NCBI GenBank assembly: GCA_002476495.1
Contig: DLKL01000036.1
Location: 224 to 49,589 of the forward strand
Direction of reading: 5' to 3'
DNA: 49,366 bases
DNA from: Lachnospiraceae bacterium UBA7589
GTDB lineage: Bacteria; Bacillota; Clostridia; Lachnospirales; Lachnospiraceae
Shown here in pieces: positions 9,147-18,436 of this stretch. Within the stretch, counting starts at the first letter, position 1, and every line of letters begins with the position of its first letter. Below the pieces are notes generated by a model. The model was given only the letters and a program-made list of their open reading frames with translations. It ran no database searches and was not told the origin of the DNA. Position numbers and translations under genes: made by a program.

Positions 9147-9165
9147 AATCTAACGAGGTATAGTT

Positions 9166-10356
9166 ATGAAAGTTTTGGTAATTAACTGTGGAAGCACAAC
9201 CCTTAAGTATCAGCTTATTGATTCGGATACAGAGCAGGTTGCGGCTAAGGGAATTTGTGAGAGAATCAAGCTGGATGGGGTACTTACCCATCAGTCAGCC
9301 GGGAAGGATAAGATTAAGCTTCAGGCACCTATGCCTGATCACAGTGTAGCAGTCAAGCTTGTGTTGGATATGCTTACCGACAAAGATAACGGTGCGATAG
9401 ACTCACTGAGTGAGATAAATGCTGTGGGACACAGGGTAGTTCACGGCGGGGAAAAATTTTCAAGCTCAGCTCTTATTACTCCTGATGTATTAAATGCAAT
9501 AGAGGAATGCTGTGATCTTGCACCTTTACACAATCCGGCCAATCTCATCGGTATCAGAGCATGCATGGAGCATATGAAAGGTGTGCCACAGGTGGCCGTA
9601 TTTGATACCGCATTTCACCAGACTATGCCGGATTATGCATATATCTATGGAATTCCTTATGAATATTATGAAAAATACAAGATAAGAAGATATGGATTTC
9701 ATGGAACAAGTCATAGCTTTGTATCAAAAAGAGCTGCCTGCTTATTGAATAAGGACATTAAGGATACAAAGATAATAGTATGTCATCTTGGCGGAGGAGC
9801 CAGTATATGTGCGGTTGAAGCAGGAAAATCAATAGATACAACAATGGGACTTACTCCTCTTGAGGGTATTACCATGGGTACCAGAAGCGGCAATATTGAT
9901 CCGGCTATAATCGAATATATAGCAAAAAAAGAAAATAAGGATATTTCGCAGATAATGAATATACTGAATAAGGAATCCGGGGTTTATGGTATTTCAGGCA
10001 AATCCAGTGATTTCAGGGATTTGAACGATGGAATTGCCAAAGGTGACAAACGTTGTGAATTGGCAATGAATGTTTTTTGCTATCAGGCTGCCAAATTTAT
10101 AGGTGGTTATGTAGCTGCCATGAATGGTCTTGATGCCCTTGTTTTTACGGCAGGGGTAGGAGAGAATGATTTTCTGGTAAGAAAGCTTATCTGTGACCGC
10201 CTTAAGTATCTGGGAATTTCTATTGATGCTGCCGCTAATGGAAAAAGAGGAGAGGAAATAAGGATTTCCTGTGATAATTCCCTTGTTCCTGTATATGTCA
10301 TACCAACTAATGAGGAACTGGCGATTGCAAGGGAAACGGTGGAATTGGCAAAATAG
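9166..10356 (+). CDS. ackA: Acetate kinase
   Basis: A 396-residue ASKHA-fold kinase that converts acetyl phosphate and ADP to acetate and ATP. The N-terminal VLVINCGSTTLKYQLID, VGHRVVHGGEKF, VFDTAFHQTMP, RRYGFHGTSHSFVS, CHLGGGASICA and MTLEG-type text (GLTPLEGITMGTRSGNIDP) are all in order. The C-terminal LVFTAGVGEND is present. The length is normal for the family. It is downstream of pta with a short gap and no terminator between, so the two are probably one operon. Confidence 0.98.
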   Translation: MKVLVINCGSTTLKYQLIDSDTEQVAAKGICERIKLDGVLTHQSAGKDKIKLQAPMPDHSVAVKLVLDMLTDKDNGAIDSLSEINAVGHRVVHGGEKFSSSALITPDVLNAIEECCDLAPLHNPANLIGIRACMEHMKGVPQVAVFDTAFHQTMPDYAYIYGIPYEYYEKYKIRRYGFHGTSHSFVSKRAACLLNKDIKDTKIIVCHLGGGASICAVEAGKSIDTTMGLTPLEGITMGTRSGNIDPAIIEYIAKKENKDISQIMNILNKESGVYGISGKSSDFRDLNDGIAKGDKRCELAMNVFCYQAAKFIGGYVAAMNGLDALVFTAGVGENDFLVRKLICDRLKYLGISIDAAANGKRGEEIRISCDNSLVPVYVIPTNEELAIARETVELAK

Positions 10357-10396
10357 TTTATTTTTGAATATACTACAATAATTTTTAAATTTTTTA

Positions 10397-10425
10397 TTGA
10401 CAAGATATAGCAATATTTGTATAAT
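10397..10425 (+). promoter_or_regulatory. Strong sigma-A promoter for rpmF
   Basis: TTGACA (10397-10402), a 17-base spacer and TATAAT (10420-10425) match the consensus exactly. It is 35 bases before the rpmF ATG, as expected for a highly expressed ribosomal protein gene. Confidence 0.9.
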
Positions 10426-10459
10426 GTTCGAAGTGTGATTTTTAAGGAGGTGTAACCAA

Positions 10460-10639
10460 ATGTCAATTTGTCCAAAGAATAAAAGTTCAAAAGCCAGAAG
10501 AGACAAGCGTAGAGCTAATTGGAAGATGAGTGTTCCGGGATTAGTAAAATGCAGTAAGTGTGGCGAGCTTATGATGCCACATCGTGTATGTAAGGCTTGT
10601 GGTTCATATAACAAGAAGGAAATCGTTAAGGCTGATTAG
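10460..10639 (+). CDS. rpmF: 50S ribosomal protein L32
   Basis: A 59-residue protein of the large ribosomal subunit. It begins MSICPKNKSSKARRDKRRAN and ends NKKEIVKAD. A four-cysteine zinc ribbon is present as CSKC and CKAC, so this is the zinc-binding form. AAGGAGG lies about 9 bases before the ATG. A consensus promoter is directly upstream and a strong terminator directly downstream, so the gene appears to be a single-gene transcript even though it sits beside plsX, as in many bacteria. Confidence 0.97.
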   Translation: MSICPKNKSSKARRDKRRANWKMSVPGLVKCSKCGELMMPHRVCKACGSYNKKEIVKAD

Positions 10640-10666
10640 TTATAGGTGGCTATTGGTTTTCATAAC

Positions 10667-10702
10667 AAAAAGAGGATGTAGAATCATACATCCTCTTTTT
10701 TG
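10667..10702 (+). terminator. Strong terminator after rpmF
   Basis: A perfect 14-bp stem (10667-10680 with 10687-10700), a 6-base loop, and a T run at 10696-10701. The A-rich left arm would also make it work on the opposite strand. Confidence 0.93.
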
Positions 10703-10734
10703 CGTGTGCGCCGTTAGGCACCCCCGAAAGAAAT

Positions 10735-10765
10735 GGAACGGATCATTTGATGCGTTCCTTTTTTT
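10735..10765 (+). terminator. Second terminator between rpmF and plsX
   Basis: GGAACG (10735-10740) pairs with CGTTCC (10753-10758). Four inner pairs follow after one G-G mismatch, and then a T run at 10759-10765. It lies only 33 bases after the first terminator. The 10703-10734 stretch between them holds no gene and no riboswitch that I recognise. Confidence 0.8.
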
Positions 10766-10806
10766 GATAGAAGGAGGAGGGGAGCATTGTTTTTACCGGG
10801 AGGAAC

Positions 10807-10835
10807 TTGCAAAACGCTATAAAAAAATATATAAT
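10807..10835 (+). promoter_or_regulatory. Sigma-A promoter for the plsX operon
   Basis: TTGCAA at 10807-10812 and TATAAT at 10830-10835 are 17 bases apart, giving a 5' leader of about 50 bases before plsX. I see no FapR-type operator overlapping it. Confidence 0.75.
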
Positions 10836-10894
10836 ATTATGATACTATGTTGCAGTTGGCATATTTGTATACAGTAAAAGTCAAGGAGTAAGAT

Positions 10895-11902
10895 ATGGAT
10901 AAGATAGTAATTGCAGTTGATACTCTCGGGGGAGATAATGGATGTAAGTATATGATGCTTGGAATCAAGGAAGCGATGGATAATTATGATGATATAAATA
11001 TAATAGTTACAGGGAATGAAGCTGAAATAAATGAATATATAGAGGAATATAGCTGTGATAAAACCAGAATAGAGATAATACCATCCACAGAGGAAATAAC
11101 CTGTCATGATGCCCCTGTTGAGGCTATCAGAAGGAAAAAAAATTCCTCGCTTGTGCTTGCACTTAACCAGATTAAAGAAGGAAAGGCCCAGGCTTGTATA
11201 TCATCCGGTAATTCAGGGGCAATACTTGCCGGGGGTCAGTTTATTGTAGGAAGAGCAAAGGGAGTAAAACGTACACCGTTAGCTCCTTTGATTCCAACCA
11301 GCGGCAGACCATCCCTGCTCATTGACTGTGGTGCTAATGTAGATGCAAAACCGGAGAACCTTGTCCAGTTTGCAAAAATGGGCTCAATATATATGGAGAA
11401 TATAGAAGGTGTAAAAAACCCCACAGTAGGAATAATTAATATAGGGGCCGAGGATGAAAAGGGAAATGCTCTTGTTAAGGAAACAATACCATTGCTTAGG
11501 GAATGTAAGGATATTAATTTTATCGGAAGCATTGAATCAAGAGAGCTTCCTTTTGGTGCTGCTGATGTTCTGGTATGTGAGGCTTTTACCGGTAATGCCC
11601 TTCTTAAGCTTTATGAAGGGATGGCATCTATGTTTATGAGGGAGGTAAAAGCCGCAATTATGACCAATACCAGATCAAAACTGGGTGGAGTTATGATTAA
11701 CAAGGCCTTAAAGAACAGGCTAAGAAAATTTAAGGCTGATGACAAGGGTGGGGCACCTCTTCTGGGATTAAAGGGTCTTGTGGTTAAGATACACGGCAAT
11801 TCTAAAAACAGTGAGGTATCCAGTGCCATAGCACAGTGCAGAAGCTTTGTTAAGAATAATGTAACCCAAAAAATTGTATCAGCCTTTGAAGATGGAGAAT
11901 AG
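10895..11902 (+). CDS. plsX: Phosphate acyltransferase PlsX
   Basis: A 335-residue enzyme that moves the acyl group from acyl-ACP to phosphate, giving acyl phosphate for PlsY, the first step of phosphatidic acid synthesis. It is peripheral to the membrane. Recognisable text includes IAVDTLGGDNG near the N-terminus, CISSGNSGAILAGGQF, RTPLAPLIPT, LIDCGANVDAKPENLVQFA and VCEAFTGNALLKLYEG. AAGGAG lies 7 bases before the ATG. The stop is 2 bases before rnc, so the genes are tightly coupled. The acyl carrier protein gene that often stands between plsX and rnc is not here. Confidence 0.96.
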   Translation: MDKIVIAVDTLGGDNGCKYMMLGIKEAMDNYDDINIIVTGNEAEINEYIEEYSCDKTRIEIIPSTEEITCHDAPVEAIRRKKNSSLVLALNQIKEGKAQACISSGNSGAILAGGQFIVGRAKGVKRTPLAPLIPTSGRPSLLIDCGANVDAKPENLVQFAKMGSIYMENIEGVKNPTVGIINIGAEDEKGNALVKETIPLLRECKDINFIGSIESRELPFGAADVLVCEAFTGNALLKLYEGMASMFMREVKAAIMTNTRSKLGGVMINKALKNRLRKFKADDKGGAPLLGLKGLVVKIHGNSKNSEVSSAIAQCRSFVKNNVTQKIVSAFEDGE

Positions 11903-11904
11903 AT

Positions 11905-12585
11905 ATGTGTGATAATATGTATGAAAAGCTGGAAAGCAGAATCGGATATTCTTTTTTGGACAAGAATAATCTGGTTACGGCCTTAACCCACAAATCCTTT
12001 GTTAATGAAAAAACCTGTGCCGGGTTTGAGTCATATGAGAGATATGAGTTTCTTGGGGATGCTATATTAGAATATATAATAAGCGAGTATTTATTTCAGG
12101 AGTACCCGGAAAAGACAGAGGGTGAGCTTACAAAATTACGGGCAAGCCTTGTTTGTGAATTTACTTTATCCAGAATATCCAGAGATTTGGAACTGGGTGG
12201 ATATGGACGCTTCAGCAAGGGCGAAAGGAATACCGGCGGGCAGAACCGGGATTCTATTTTGTGTGATATGTTTGAGTCGGTTCTGGGTGGAATATATATT
12301 GATGGAGGAATGGAACCTGCCAGAAAATATGTAAAGAAATTTTTGCTGACTGATATTGAACATAAGCAGCTTTTTTATGATGCAAAATCAAATCTGCAGG
12401 AATATGCCCAGAAAAATAATATTGATCTGTCATACATTGTTCTTGAAGAAAAGGGTCCTGAACATGACAAGGAATTTGTTGTACAAGTCAGACTTGGTGC
12501 CCAAAAAGGTGAAGTCGGTCATGGACATAACAGAAAAACCGCTGAACAGATGGCAGCATACAACACTTTAAATTCAATGAAATAA
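11905..12585 (+). CDS. rnc: Ribonuclease III
   Basis: A 226-residue double-strand-specific endoribonuclease for rRNA precursor processing and mRNA turnover. The N-terminal catalytic domain contains ALTHKSFVNE, the signature YERYEFLGDAILEYIIS, and the second acidic site DMFESVLGGIYIDGG. A C-terminal double-stranded RNA binding domain (about residues 155-224) ends HNRKTAEQMAAYNTL. GGAGAA at the end of plsX provides the binding site for the ATG. The operon continues into smc after 24 bases, the order usual for Firmicutes. Confidence 0.97.
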   Translation: MCDNMYEKLESRIGYSFLDKNNLVTALTHKSFVNEKTCAGFESYERYEFLGDAILEYIISEYLFQEYPEKTEGELTKLRASLVCEFTLSRISRDLELGGYGRFSKGERNTGGQNRDSILCDMFESVLGGIYIDGGMEPARKYVKKFLLTDIEHKQLFYDAKSNLQEYAQKNNIDLSYIVLEEKGPEHDKEFVVQVRLGAQKGEVGHGHNRKTAEQMAAYNTLNSMK

Positions 12586-12609
12586 AACTATAGGACGGAT
12601 AGTAGATTT

Positions 12610-15600
12610 ATGTATTTAAAAAGTATAGAGGTAAATGGATTTAAGTCCTTTGCAAATAAGATAAACTTTAGATTTAATAACGGAATTACAGGCATTGTAG
12701 GTCCCAATGGTTCAGGAAAAAGTAATGTAGGTGATGCAGTAAGATGGGTACTTGGTGAACAGAGCGCGAAGCAGCTCAGGGGAGCCAAGATGGAGGATGT
12801 AATTTTTTCAGGTACTGAGCTCAGAAAACCACAGGGCTCAGCTTATGTTGCCATTACCCTTGATAACAGCGATCATCGTCTGCCTATAGATTTTAATGAG
12901 GTTACTGTGGCAAGACGGGTTTATCGCTCAGGAGAAAGCGAATATCTGATTAATGGTGTTGTTAGCAGACTCAAGGATGTAAATAGTCTTTTCTTTGATA
13001 CAGGTATTGGCAAGGAAGGATATTCTATAATCGGACAGGGACAGATAGAAAGGATATTAAGCGGAAAGCCGGAGGAAAGAAGAGAGCTTTTCGATGAGGC
13101 GGCAGGAATTGTAAAATATAAGAAAAATAAGGCTGCTACAGAGAAATCCCTTGAACTGGAAAGACAGAATTTGTCCCGTGTAAATGATATTTTAAAAGAA
13201 TTGGAAAAACAGGTCGGTCCATTAAAGGAACAGTCCGAAACCGCAAGAAGGTATCTTATATTTAAGGAAGAGCTTAAAAAACTGGACATTAATGCATTTT
13301 TGCTGGATGTGGATAGAACCGGTGAGCAGCTTTCCGATTATGAGGAAAAGCTTAATATAGTAGAACAGGATTCAACAAGACTCAGAGAGGAATTTGATGC
13401 TGCTAAGGATGAATATGAGCGTATAGAACAGGAGCTTGAGAATTATAACAGACTTATTGACGATATCAAGAATGAAATCCATGAAAAAAAGCTGAATAAT
13501 CAGAAATATGACGGTGAGATTAATGTTATCAGTCAGCAGATAATTTCATATAAGCAGAATGAAGAAAGCCTTGATGAGCAGATCAATAAGCATAAAGAAG
13601 ATCTGGACAAGCTGGAGGGTGAGTTAAAGGAGCTTTTTTTTGAAAAAGGTAATCTGGATGAAAAACTTGATAATGCTGACGAGGTGCTTGACAGTGCCAT
13701 AAGGGATAATGAGGAACAGAAAAATAAGATTGCCAGAGAAGAAGCGGAGATTGAGGATTCAAAAAGCCGGATAATAGAATATTTAAATGAGGGTGGTACG
13801 TTAAAGGCAAAGGTCGGACGATACGATACCATGCTGGAAAACATAAATCTGAGAAAAACCCAGCTCAATCAAAGATTTCTGGAAAACAAGAGTGAGGAAG
13901 AAAAACATACAAGGGAAAAAAGCTCTCTTGAGGAGGAACAAAACCGTATCCTGGCTTTGTTCAAAAGTGAAGAAGAAGAGCTTGAATCAGTTGTAAAGAG
14001 TCTACAGAGCGATAGTGAAAAATCACAGGAATGCCAAAATAGTATATCTGCGTTTAACAATAAGATAGTAGCATTAAAGTCAAAAAAGGAAGCCCTGATA
14101 AATCTTACAGAGAGATATGAGGGATATGGCAACAGCATAAGGCGTGTCATGGAGAAAAAACAGGATAATAAGAATATTATCGGAGTTGTTGCAGATATAA
14201 TTGACGTAGATAAGAAATATGAAACAGCTATTGAAACAGCTCTTGGTGGAAGTATACAGAACATTGTAACCGAGGATGAAAGCACAGCAAAACATCTCAT
14301 AGAATTTTTAAAGACTAATAAATATGGAAGAGCAACCTTTTTGCCTATAAGCTCAATTGTGGAACGTGGCGGTATAAACAGTGACGTTACCGGAGAAAAA
14401 GGAGTTATTGGAATAGCTTCCGCTCTTGTAAAATACGATAAAAAATTCAATAGTCTTATAGGCCATCTCTTAGGCAGGATTGTTGTGACTGATAACATTG
14501 ATAATGCTATAAAAATATCAAGAAAATATAAGCAGTCATTAAAAATTGTTACCCTGGAGGGAGAGCTTATTAATCCCGGAGGCGCAATGACAGGCGGTGC
14601 ATTCAGAAACTCTTCAAATCTGCTGGGAAGAAGAAGAGAGCTGGAAGAAATTGACGAAGAAATCGGCAATATCGGGATAAAACTTAATAATCTGGAAAAT
14701 GAGCTTAAGTGTCTGTCGGAAAACAGGGAAAAAAATAAGGAAATAAAGGAAACTAAGGTAAAGTTAATTCAGGAGCTGAACATTAAGAAGAATACCCTTG
14801 CTCTTAATCTCAATCAGGCTGCAAAGGAGCTTACGGAGATAGAGAAAATTTTTGCGGGAATCGCAAGGGAAAACAATGAATTATCCAATCAGATAAAGGA
14901 TATTAATCATAACAAGGAGGAATTACATAACAGTAACCAAAGGCAGGAGGAAGCCATAAGAGAGCTGGAAACGCGTATAGAGGAGCTGGAAAAACTGATT
15001 GTATCAGATAAGGAAAAGCTGGAAAAATCCCAAGAAGAAATCAACAGATTAAATCTTGATTTTAACACAGTCAAGCAGCAATATGATTTTGTTATGGTGA
15101 ATATAAAAAGGGTAAGGGACAGACAGCAGGAGGAAAAAGCAAGCTTGGATTCACTTAAGCTGCGTAGAAACTCCGGGTCAGATGAAATAACGGAGCTTAC
15201 TAAGAAAATTGCTGATTTGCGAGGAATTCTGGATGAAAACAACAGAATAATCAAGATAAAGGAGCAAAAGCTTGATGAGCTTTCAGAGGAAAAGACGAAT
15301 TTGAACGAAAGTCACAGGGAATTTTTTAATAAGAGAGAGACCCTGTCACAGGAGATTAACGGTCTGGACAAATCGGCATTCAAAATCAACTCATCCATTG
15401 AAAAGCTTTCAGAGCAAAATGAAAATCTTAATAATTATATGTGGGAGGAGTATGAGCTTACATATAATTCAGCAATGATGTTTAAGGATGACAATCTTAA
15501 GGATGCAGATATTCTTAAAAAGGAAATCAGTGCGGTTAAAGGAAAAATCAGACAGCTTGGGGATGTAAACGTAAATGCTATTGAGGATTATAAATCCGTA

Positions 15601-16167
15601 TCTGAAAGATATGAATTTCTAAAGGGACAGCATGATGATATTACTAAGGCTGAGGAAAATCTGCTGGGTATAATTTCTGAGCTGGACAGAGCAATGAAGG
15701 AACAATTTGCAGAAAAGTTCAAGGAAATACGAATAATGTTTTCAAAGGTATTCAAGGAGCTTTTTGGAGGCGGAAAGGCAGATCTTGAGCTTGTTGATGA
15801 AGATGATTTACTTGAGACAGGCATTAAAATTAATGCCCAGCCACCGGGGAAAAAGCTTCAAAACATGATGCAGCTTTCAGGAGGAGAAAAAAGCCTGACG
15901 GCTATTGCACTTTTATTTGCAATTCAGAGCCTCAAGCCTTCACCTTTCTGTCTCCTTGATGAAATAGAGGCAGCCCTTGATGATTCAAATGTAAAAAGGT
16001 TTGCAAAATATCTTAATAAGCTTACAAAGGATACGCAGTTTATCGTAATCACACACAGAAAGGGAACAATGGAGGCGGCAGATATACTCTACGGAATAAC
16101 TATGCAGGAAAAGGGTGTGTCAACTCTTGTTTCTGTTAATATGATTGAGGGAGAACTTGATGATTAG
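12610..16167 (+). CDS. smc: Chromosome segregation protein SMC
   Basis: An 1185-residue condensin ATPase that compacts and segregates the chromosome with ScpA and ScpB. The N-terminal head has Walker A GIVGPNGSGKSN (about residues 30-41). Long coiled coils rich in E, K and N run through about 165-500 and 680-1010. The hinge, roughly 505-680, contains GVVADIIDVDKKYETAIE, a GGxxQNIV-like segment and a PGGAMTGGA segment. The C-terminal head has the signature QLSGGEKSLTAIALLFAIQ (about 1086) and Walker B FCLLDEIEAALDD (about 1113). The start has only a weak ribosome binding site (GGACGG), so translation may depend on coupling with rnc. The length is normal. Confidence 0.98.
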   Translation: MYLKSIEVNGFKSFANKINFRFNNGITGIVGPNGSGKSNVGDAVRWVLGEQSAKQLRGAKMEDVIFSGTELRKPQGSAYVAITLDNSDHRLPIDFNEVTVARRVYRSGESEYLINGVVSRLKDVNSLFFDTGIGKEGYSIIGQGQIERILSGKPEERRELFDEAAGIVKYKKNKAATEKSLELERQNLSRVNDILKELEKQVGPLKEQSETARRYLIFKEELKKLDINAFLLDVDRTGEQLSDYEEKLNIVEQDSTRLREEFDAAKDEYERIEQELENYNRLIDDIKNEIHEKKLNNQKYDGEINVISQQIISYKQNEESLDEQINKHKEDLDKLEGELKELFFEKGNLDEKLDNADEVLDSAIRDNEEQKNKIAREEAEIEDSKSRIIEYLNEGGTLKAKVGRYDTMLENINLRKTQLNQRFLENKSEEEKHTREKSSLEEEQNRILALFKSEEEELESVVKSLQSDSEKSQECQNSISAFNNKIVALKSKKEALINLTERYEGYGNSIRRVMEKKQDNKNIIGVVADIIDVDKKYETAIETALGGSIQNIVTEDESTAKHLIEFLKTNKYGRATFLPISSIVERGGINSDVTGEKGVIGIASALVKYDKKFNSLIGHLLGRIVVTDNIDNAIKISRKYKQSLKIVTLEGELINPGGAMTGGAFRNSSNLLGRRRELEEIDEEIGNIGIKLNNLENELKCLSENREKNKEIKETKVKLIQELNIKKNTLALNLNQAAKELTEIEKIFAGIARENNELSNQIKDINHNKEELHNSNQRQEEAIRELETRIEELEKLIVSDKEKLEKSQEEINRLNLDFNTVKQQYDFVMVNIKRVRDRQQEEKASLDSLKLRRNSGSDEITELTKKIADLRGILDENNRIIKIKEQKLDELSEEKTNLNESHREFFNKRETLSQEINGLDKSAFKINSSIEKLSEQNENLNNYMWEEYELTYNSAMMFKDDNLKDADILKKEISAVKGKIRQLGDVNVNAIEDYKSVSERYEFLKGQHDDITKAEENLLGIISELDRAMKEQFAEKFKEIRIMFSKVFKELFGGGKADLELVDEDDLLETGIKINAQPPGKKLQNMMQLSGGEKSLTAIALLFAIQSLKPSPFCLLDEIEAALDDSNVKRFAKYLNKLTKDTQFIVITHRKGTMEAADILYGITMQEKGVSTLVSVNMIEGELDD

Positions 16168-16178
16168 GAGGAATTGGC

Positions 16179-17192
16179 ATGGCAGATGAGATAAAAGAAA
16201 AAAAAGGATTTTTTAAGAGACTTAAGGAAGGGTTAACCAAGACCAGAAACAGCATTGCTGACAGCTTTGCAAACTTATTCAAAGCATCGGAAATAGATGA
16301 TGATTTCTATGATAATCTTGAAGAAACTCTTATTATGTCTGATATGGGGTATGAAACTACAGAAAGAATTATTGAAGACCTTAAGGACAAGGTTAAGGAA
16401 ATGAAGCTTAAGGAGGCTGATGCCTGCAGGGATCTTATTATTAATATAATAAGGGATCAGATGTCTGTAGATGAGAATGCTTATGACTTTGAAGAGAAAA
16501 AAACAGTAATTCTGGTAATTGGTGTCAATGGTGTAGGAAAAACAACATCTATAGGCAAGCTTGCAGCGCAATATAAGTCAAAGGGGAAAAAGGTACTTAT
16601 GGCTGCAGCGGATACCTTCAGAGCAGCAGCAATTGATCAGCTTAAAACCTGGTCAAACAGGGCAGGAGTTGAGATAATTGCACAAAGTGAGGGAGCAGAT
16701 CCGTCAGCGGTGGTATATGATGCAGTTGCAGCTGCCAAGGCGAGAAATACAGATATTCTTCTGATTGATACTGCAGGAAGGCTGCACAACAAGAAGAATC
16801 TTATGGATGAGCTTGGAAAGATGAGAAGGATTATTTCCAGAGAATATCCTGAGGCAAATGTAGAGACCCTTATAGTTCTTGACGGAACTACAGGTCAGAA
16901 TGCATTGGAACAGGCAAGGCAGTTTAGTCAGGTTACTGAAATAAACGGAATAATTATTACCAAGCTTGATGGGACAGCCAAGGGAGGAATAGCAATTGCA
17001 ATTCAGTCTGAGCTTAACGTACCTGTAAAATACATTGGTATAGGCGAAAAGATTGAGGATTTACAAAGGTTTGACCCGGGCAATTACGTTACAGCACTTT
17101 TTGCGGACTTTGATGTAAAATCTGATATAGAAATGATTATCGATAAGGATATACAGCCATTTGAACCTGATGATGACTTATTTGATATTTAA
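16179..17192 (+). CDS. ftsY: Signal recognition particle receptor FtsY
   Basis: A 337-residue SRP-type GTPase that receives ribosome-SRP complexes at the membrane for cotranslational insertion. A short basic N-terminal A-like region (KKGFFKRLKEGLTKTRNSIA) is followed by the helical N domain and the G domain: G1 GVNGVGKTTSIGKLA (about 116), DTFRAAAIDQLK, G3 DTAGRLHNKKNLM (about 196), TKLDGTAKGG (about 260) and a closing GIGEKIEDLQRFDP. AGGAGG serves the ATG. It starts 11 bases after smc and ends the plsX-rnc-smc-ftsY group. ffh is not in this window. Confidence 0.98.
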   Translation: MADEIKEKKGFFKRLKEGLTKTRNSIADSFANLFKASEIDDDFYDNLEETLIMSDMGYETTERIIEDLKDKVKEMKLKEADACRDLIINIIRDQMSVDENAYDFEEKKTVILVIGVNGVGKTTSIGKLAAQYKSKGKKVLMAAADTFRAAAIDQLKTWSNRAGVEIIAQSEGADPSAVVYDAVAAAKARNTDILLIDTAGRLHNKKNLMDELGKMRRIISREYPEANVETLIVLDGTTGQNALEQARQFSQVTEINGIIITKLDGTAKGGIAIAIQSELNVPVKYIGIGEKIEDLQRFDPGNYVTALFADFDVKSDIEMIIDKDIQPFEPDDDLFDI

Positions 17193-17218
17193 AATATGGT
17201 TTAGTAAGGAGAAATAGT

Positions 17219-18436
17219 ATGTTGACTATTGAAAAATTTGAAGAGGCATATTCTGTTGTACAGAAAGTTGTCCATCCCACCACTCTTATTGAAAGTGAGT
17301 TTTTTTCTGCCGCATGCGGAAACAAGGTATATCTGAAGCCTGAAAATATGCAGCTTACGGGTGCGTACAAAATCAGAGGAGCATATTACAAGATAAGCAC
17401 CTTATCTGATGAGGACAGACAAAAAGGGCTGATTACTGCCTCAGCCGGAAACCATGCCCAGGGTGTGGCTTATGCGGCAAAGGCTTTTGGGGTAAAGGCA
17501 GTCATAGTTATGCCTACATCTACGCCTCTTATAAAGGTGAACAGAACAAAGGCATATGGAGCAGAGGTAGTTTTATATGGAGATGTATATGATGAAGCAT
17601 GTCAATATGCTTTAAAGCTGGCGGATGAAAACGGATATACATTTATACATCCTTTTGATGACCTTGATGTAGCTACAGGACAAAGCACAGTTGCAATGGA
17701 GATAATTAAGGACCTTCCTTTTGTAGATACAATACTTGTGCCTGTAGGGGGTGGCGGGCTTGCTACCGGTGTTTCTACTCTGGCGAAAATGTTAAATCCA
17801 CATATTAAGGTAATAGGTGTTGAACCTTCCGGTGCAGCATGCCTTAAGGCTTCGTTTGCCAACAACAAGGTAACTACATTGTCTGAAGTTGATACTATAG
17901 CTGACGGTACAGCAGTTAAGACACCGGGAGAAAAGATTTTCCCTTATCTTATGGAGAATCTGGATGATATTATTACGGTAGAGGACAGCGAGCTTATAGT
18001 GGCTTTTCTTGATATGCTTGAAAACCATAAAATGCTGGTTGAAAACAGTGGGTTACTTACCGTTGCAGCCTTAAAGCACCTTGAACCTAAGGGAGAAAAG
18101 GTGGTAAGTATATTAAGCGGAGGAAATATGGATGTAATAACCTTTTCCTCTGTGGTTCAGCATGGGCTTATTGCAAGGAGCAGAATATTTACAGTATCGG
18201 TCCTTCTTCCTGACAAGCCGGGCGAGCTTCAGAATGTAGCAGGCGTAATAGCCGGAGAAAACGGAAATATTATTAAGCTGGAGCACAATCAGTTTGTTAC
18301 TATTAACAGAAACTCTGCGGTAGAGCTTGTTATCACTATAGAGGCCTTTGGACCTGAGCATAAGAAACAGATTCTTGATGTACTTAATGATAAAGGATAC
18401 AGGCCTATCGAGAAGAAGCCTAAGGCGATATTTTAA
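17219..18436 (+). CDS. ilvA: Threonine ammonia-lyase with C-terminal ACT domain
   Basis: A 405-residue PLP enzyme that deaminates threonine to 2-oxobutyrate and ammonia. The PLP lysine is K51 in TGAYKIRGAYYK. SAGNHAQGVAYAA and the glycine-rich phosphate loop VGGGGLATG are intact. Residues about 325-400 form one ACT domain (SVLLPDKPGELQNVAG), as in the TdcB/catabolic-like single-ACT class rather than the longer two-domain biosynthetic IlvA. It could supply isoleucine synthesis, as the nearby ilvC end suggests, or threonine catabolism; sequence alone does not decide. AAGGAG serves the ATG. The stop overlaps the next start as TAATG. Confidence 0.93.
   Translation: MLTIEKFEEAYSVVQKVVHPTTLIESEFFSAACGNKVYLKPENMQLTGAYKIRGAYYKISTLSDEDRQKGLITASAGNHAQGVAYAAKAFGVKAVIVMPTSTPLIKVNRTKAYGAEVVLYGDVYDEACQYALKLADENGYTFIHPFDDLDVATGQSTVAMEIIKDLPFVDTILVPVGGGGLATGVSTLAKMLNPHIKVIGVEPSGAACLKASFANNKVTTLSEVDTIADGTAVKTPGEKIFPYLMENLDDIITVEDSELIVAFLDMLENHKMLVENSGLLTVAALKHLEPKGEKVVSILSGGNMDVITFSSVVQHGLIARSRIFTVSVLLPDKPGELQNVAGVIAGENGNIIKLEHNQFVTINRNSAVELVITIEAFGPEHKKQILDVLNDKGYRPIEKKPKAIF

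Noticed and set aside
10703..10734. Possible riboswitch between the two terminators
   Set aside because: Too short for known aptamers and no motif recognised.
10770..10820. Tiny TTG-started frame after the AAGGAGGAGGGG at 10771
   Set aside because: Only about 11 codons, overlapping the plsX promoter; no support beyond the purine run.
10584..10877. Open frame of 97 codons overlapping rpmF and two terminators
   Set aside because: It runs through the rpmF coding region in another frame and across two strong terminators; the protein resembles nothing.
13869..14669. 266-codon minus-strand frame opposite smc
   Set aside because: Serine/phenylalanine/leucine-rich text typical of the complement of a coiled-coil gene.
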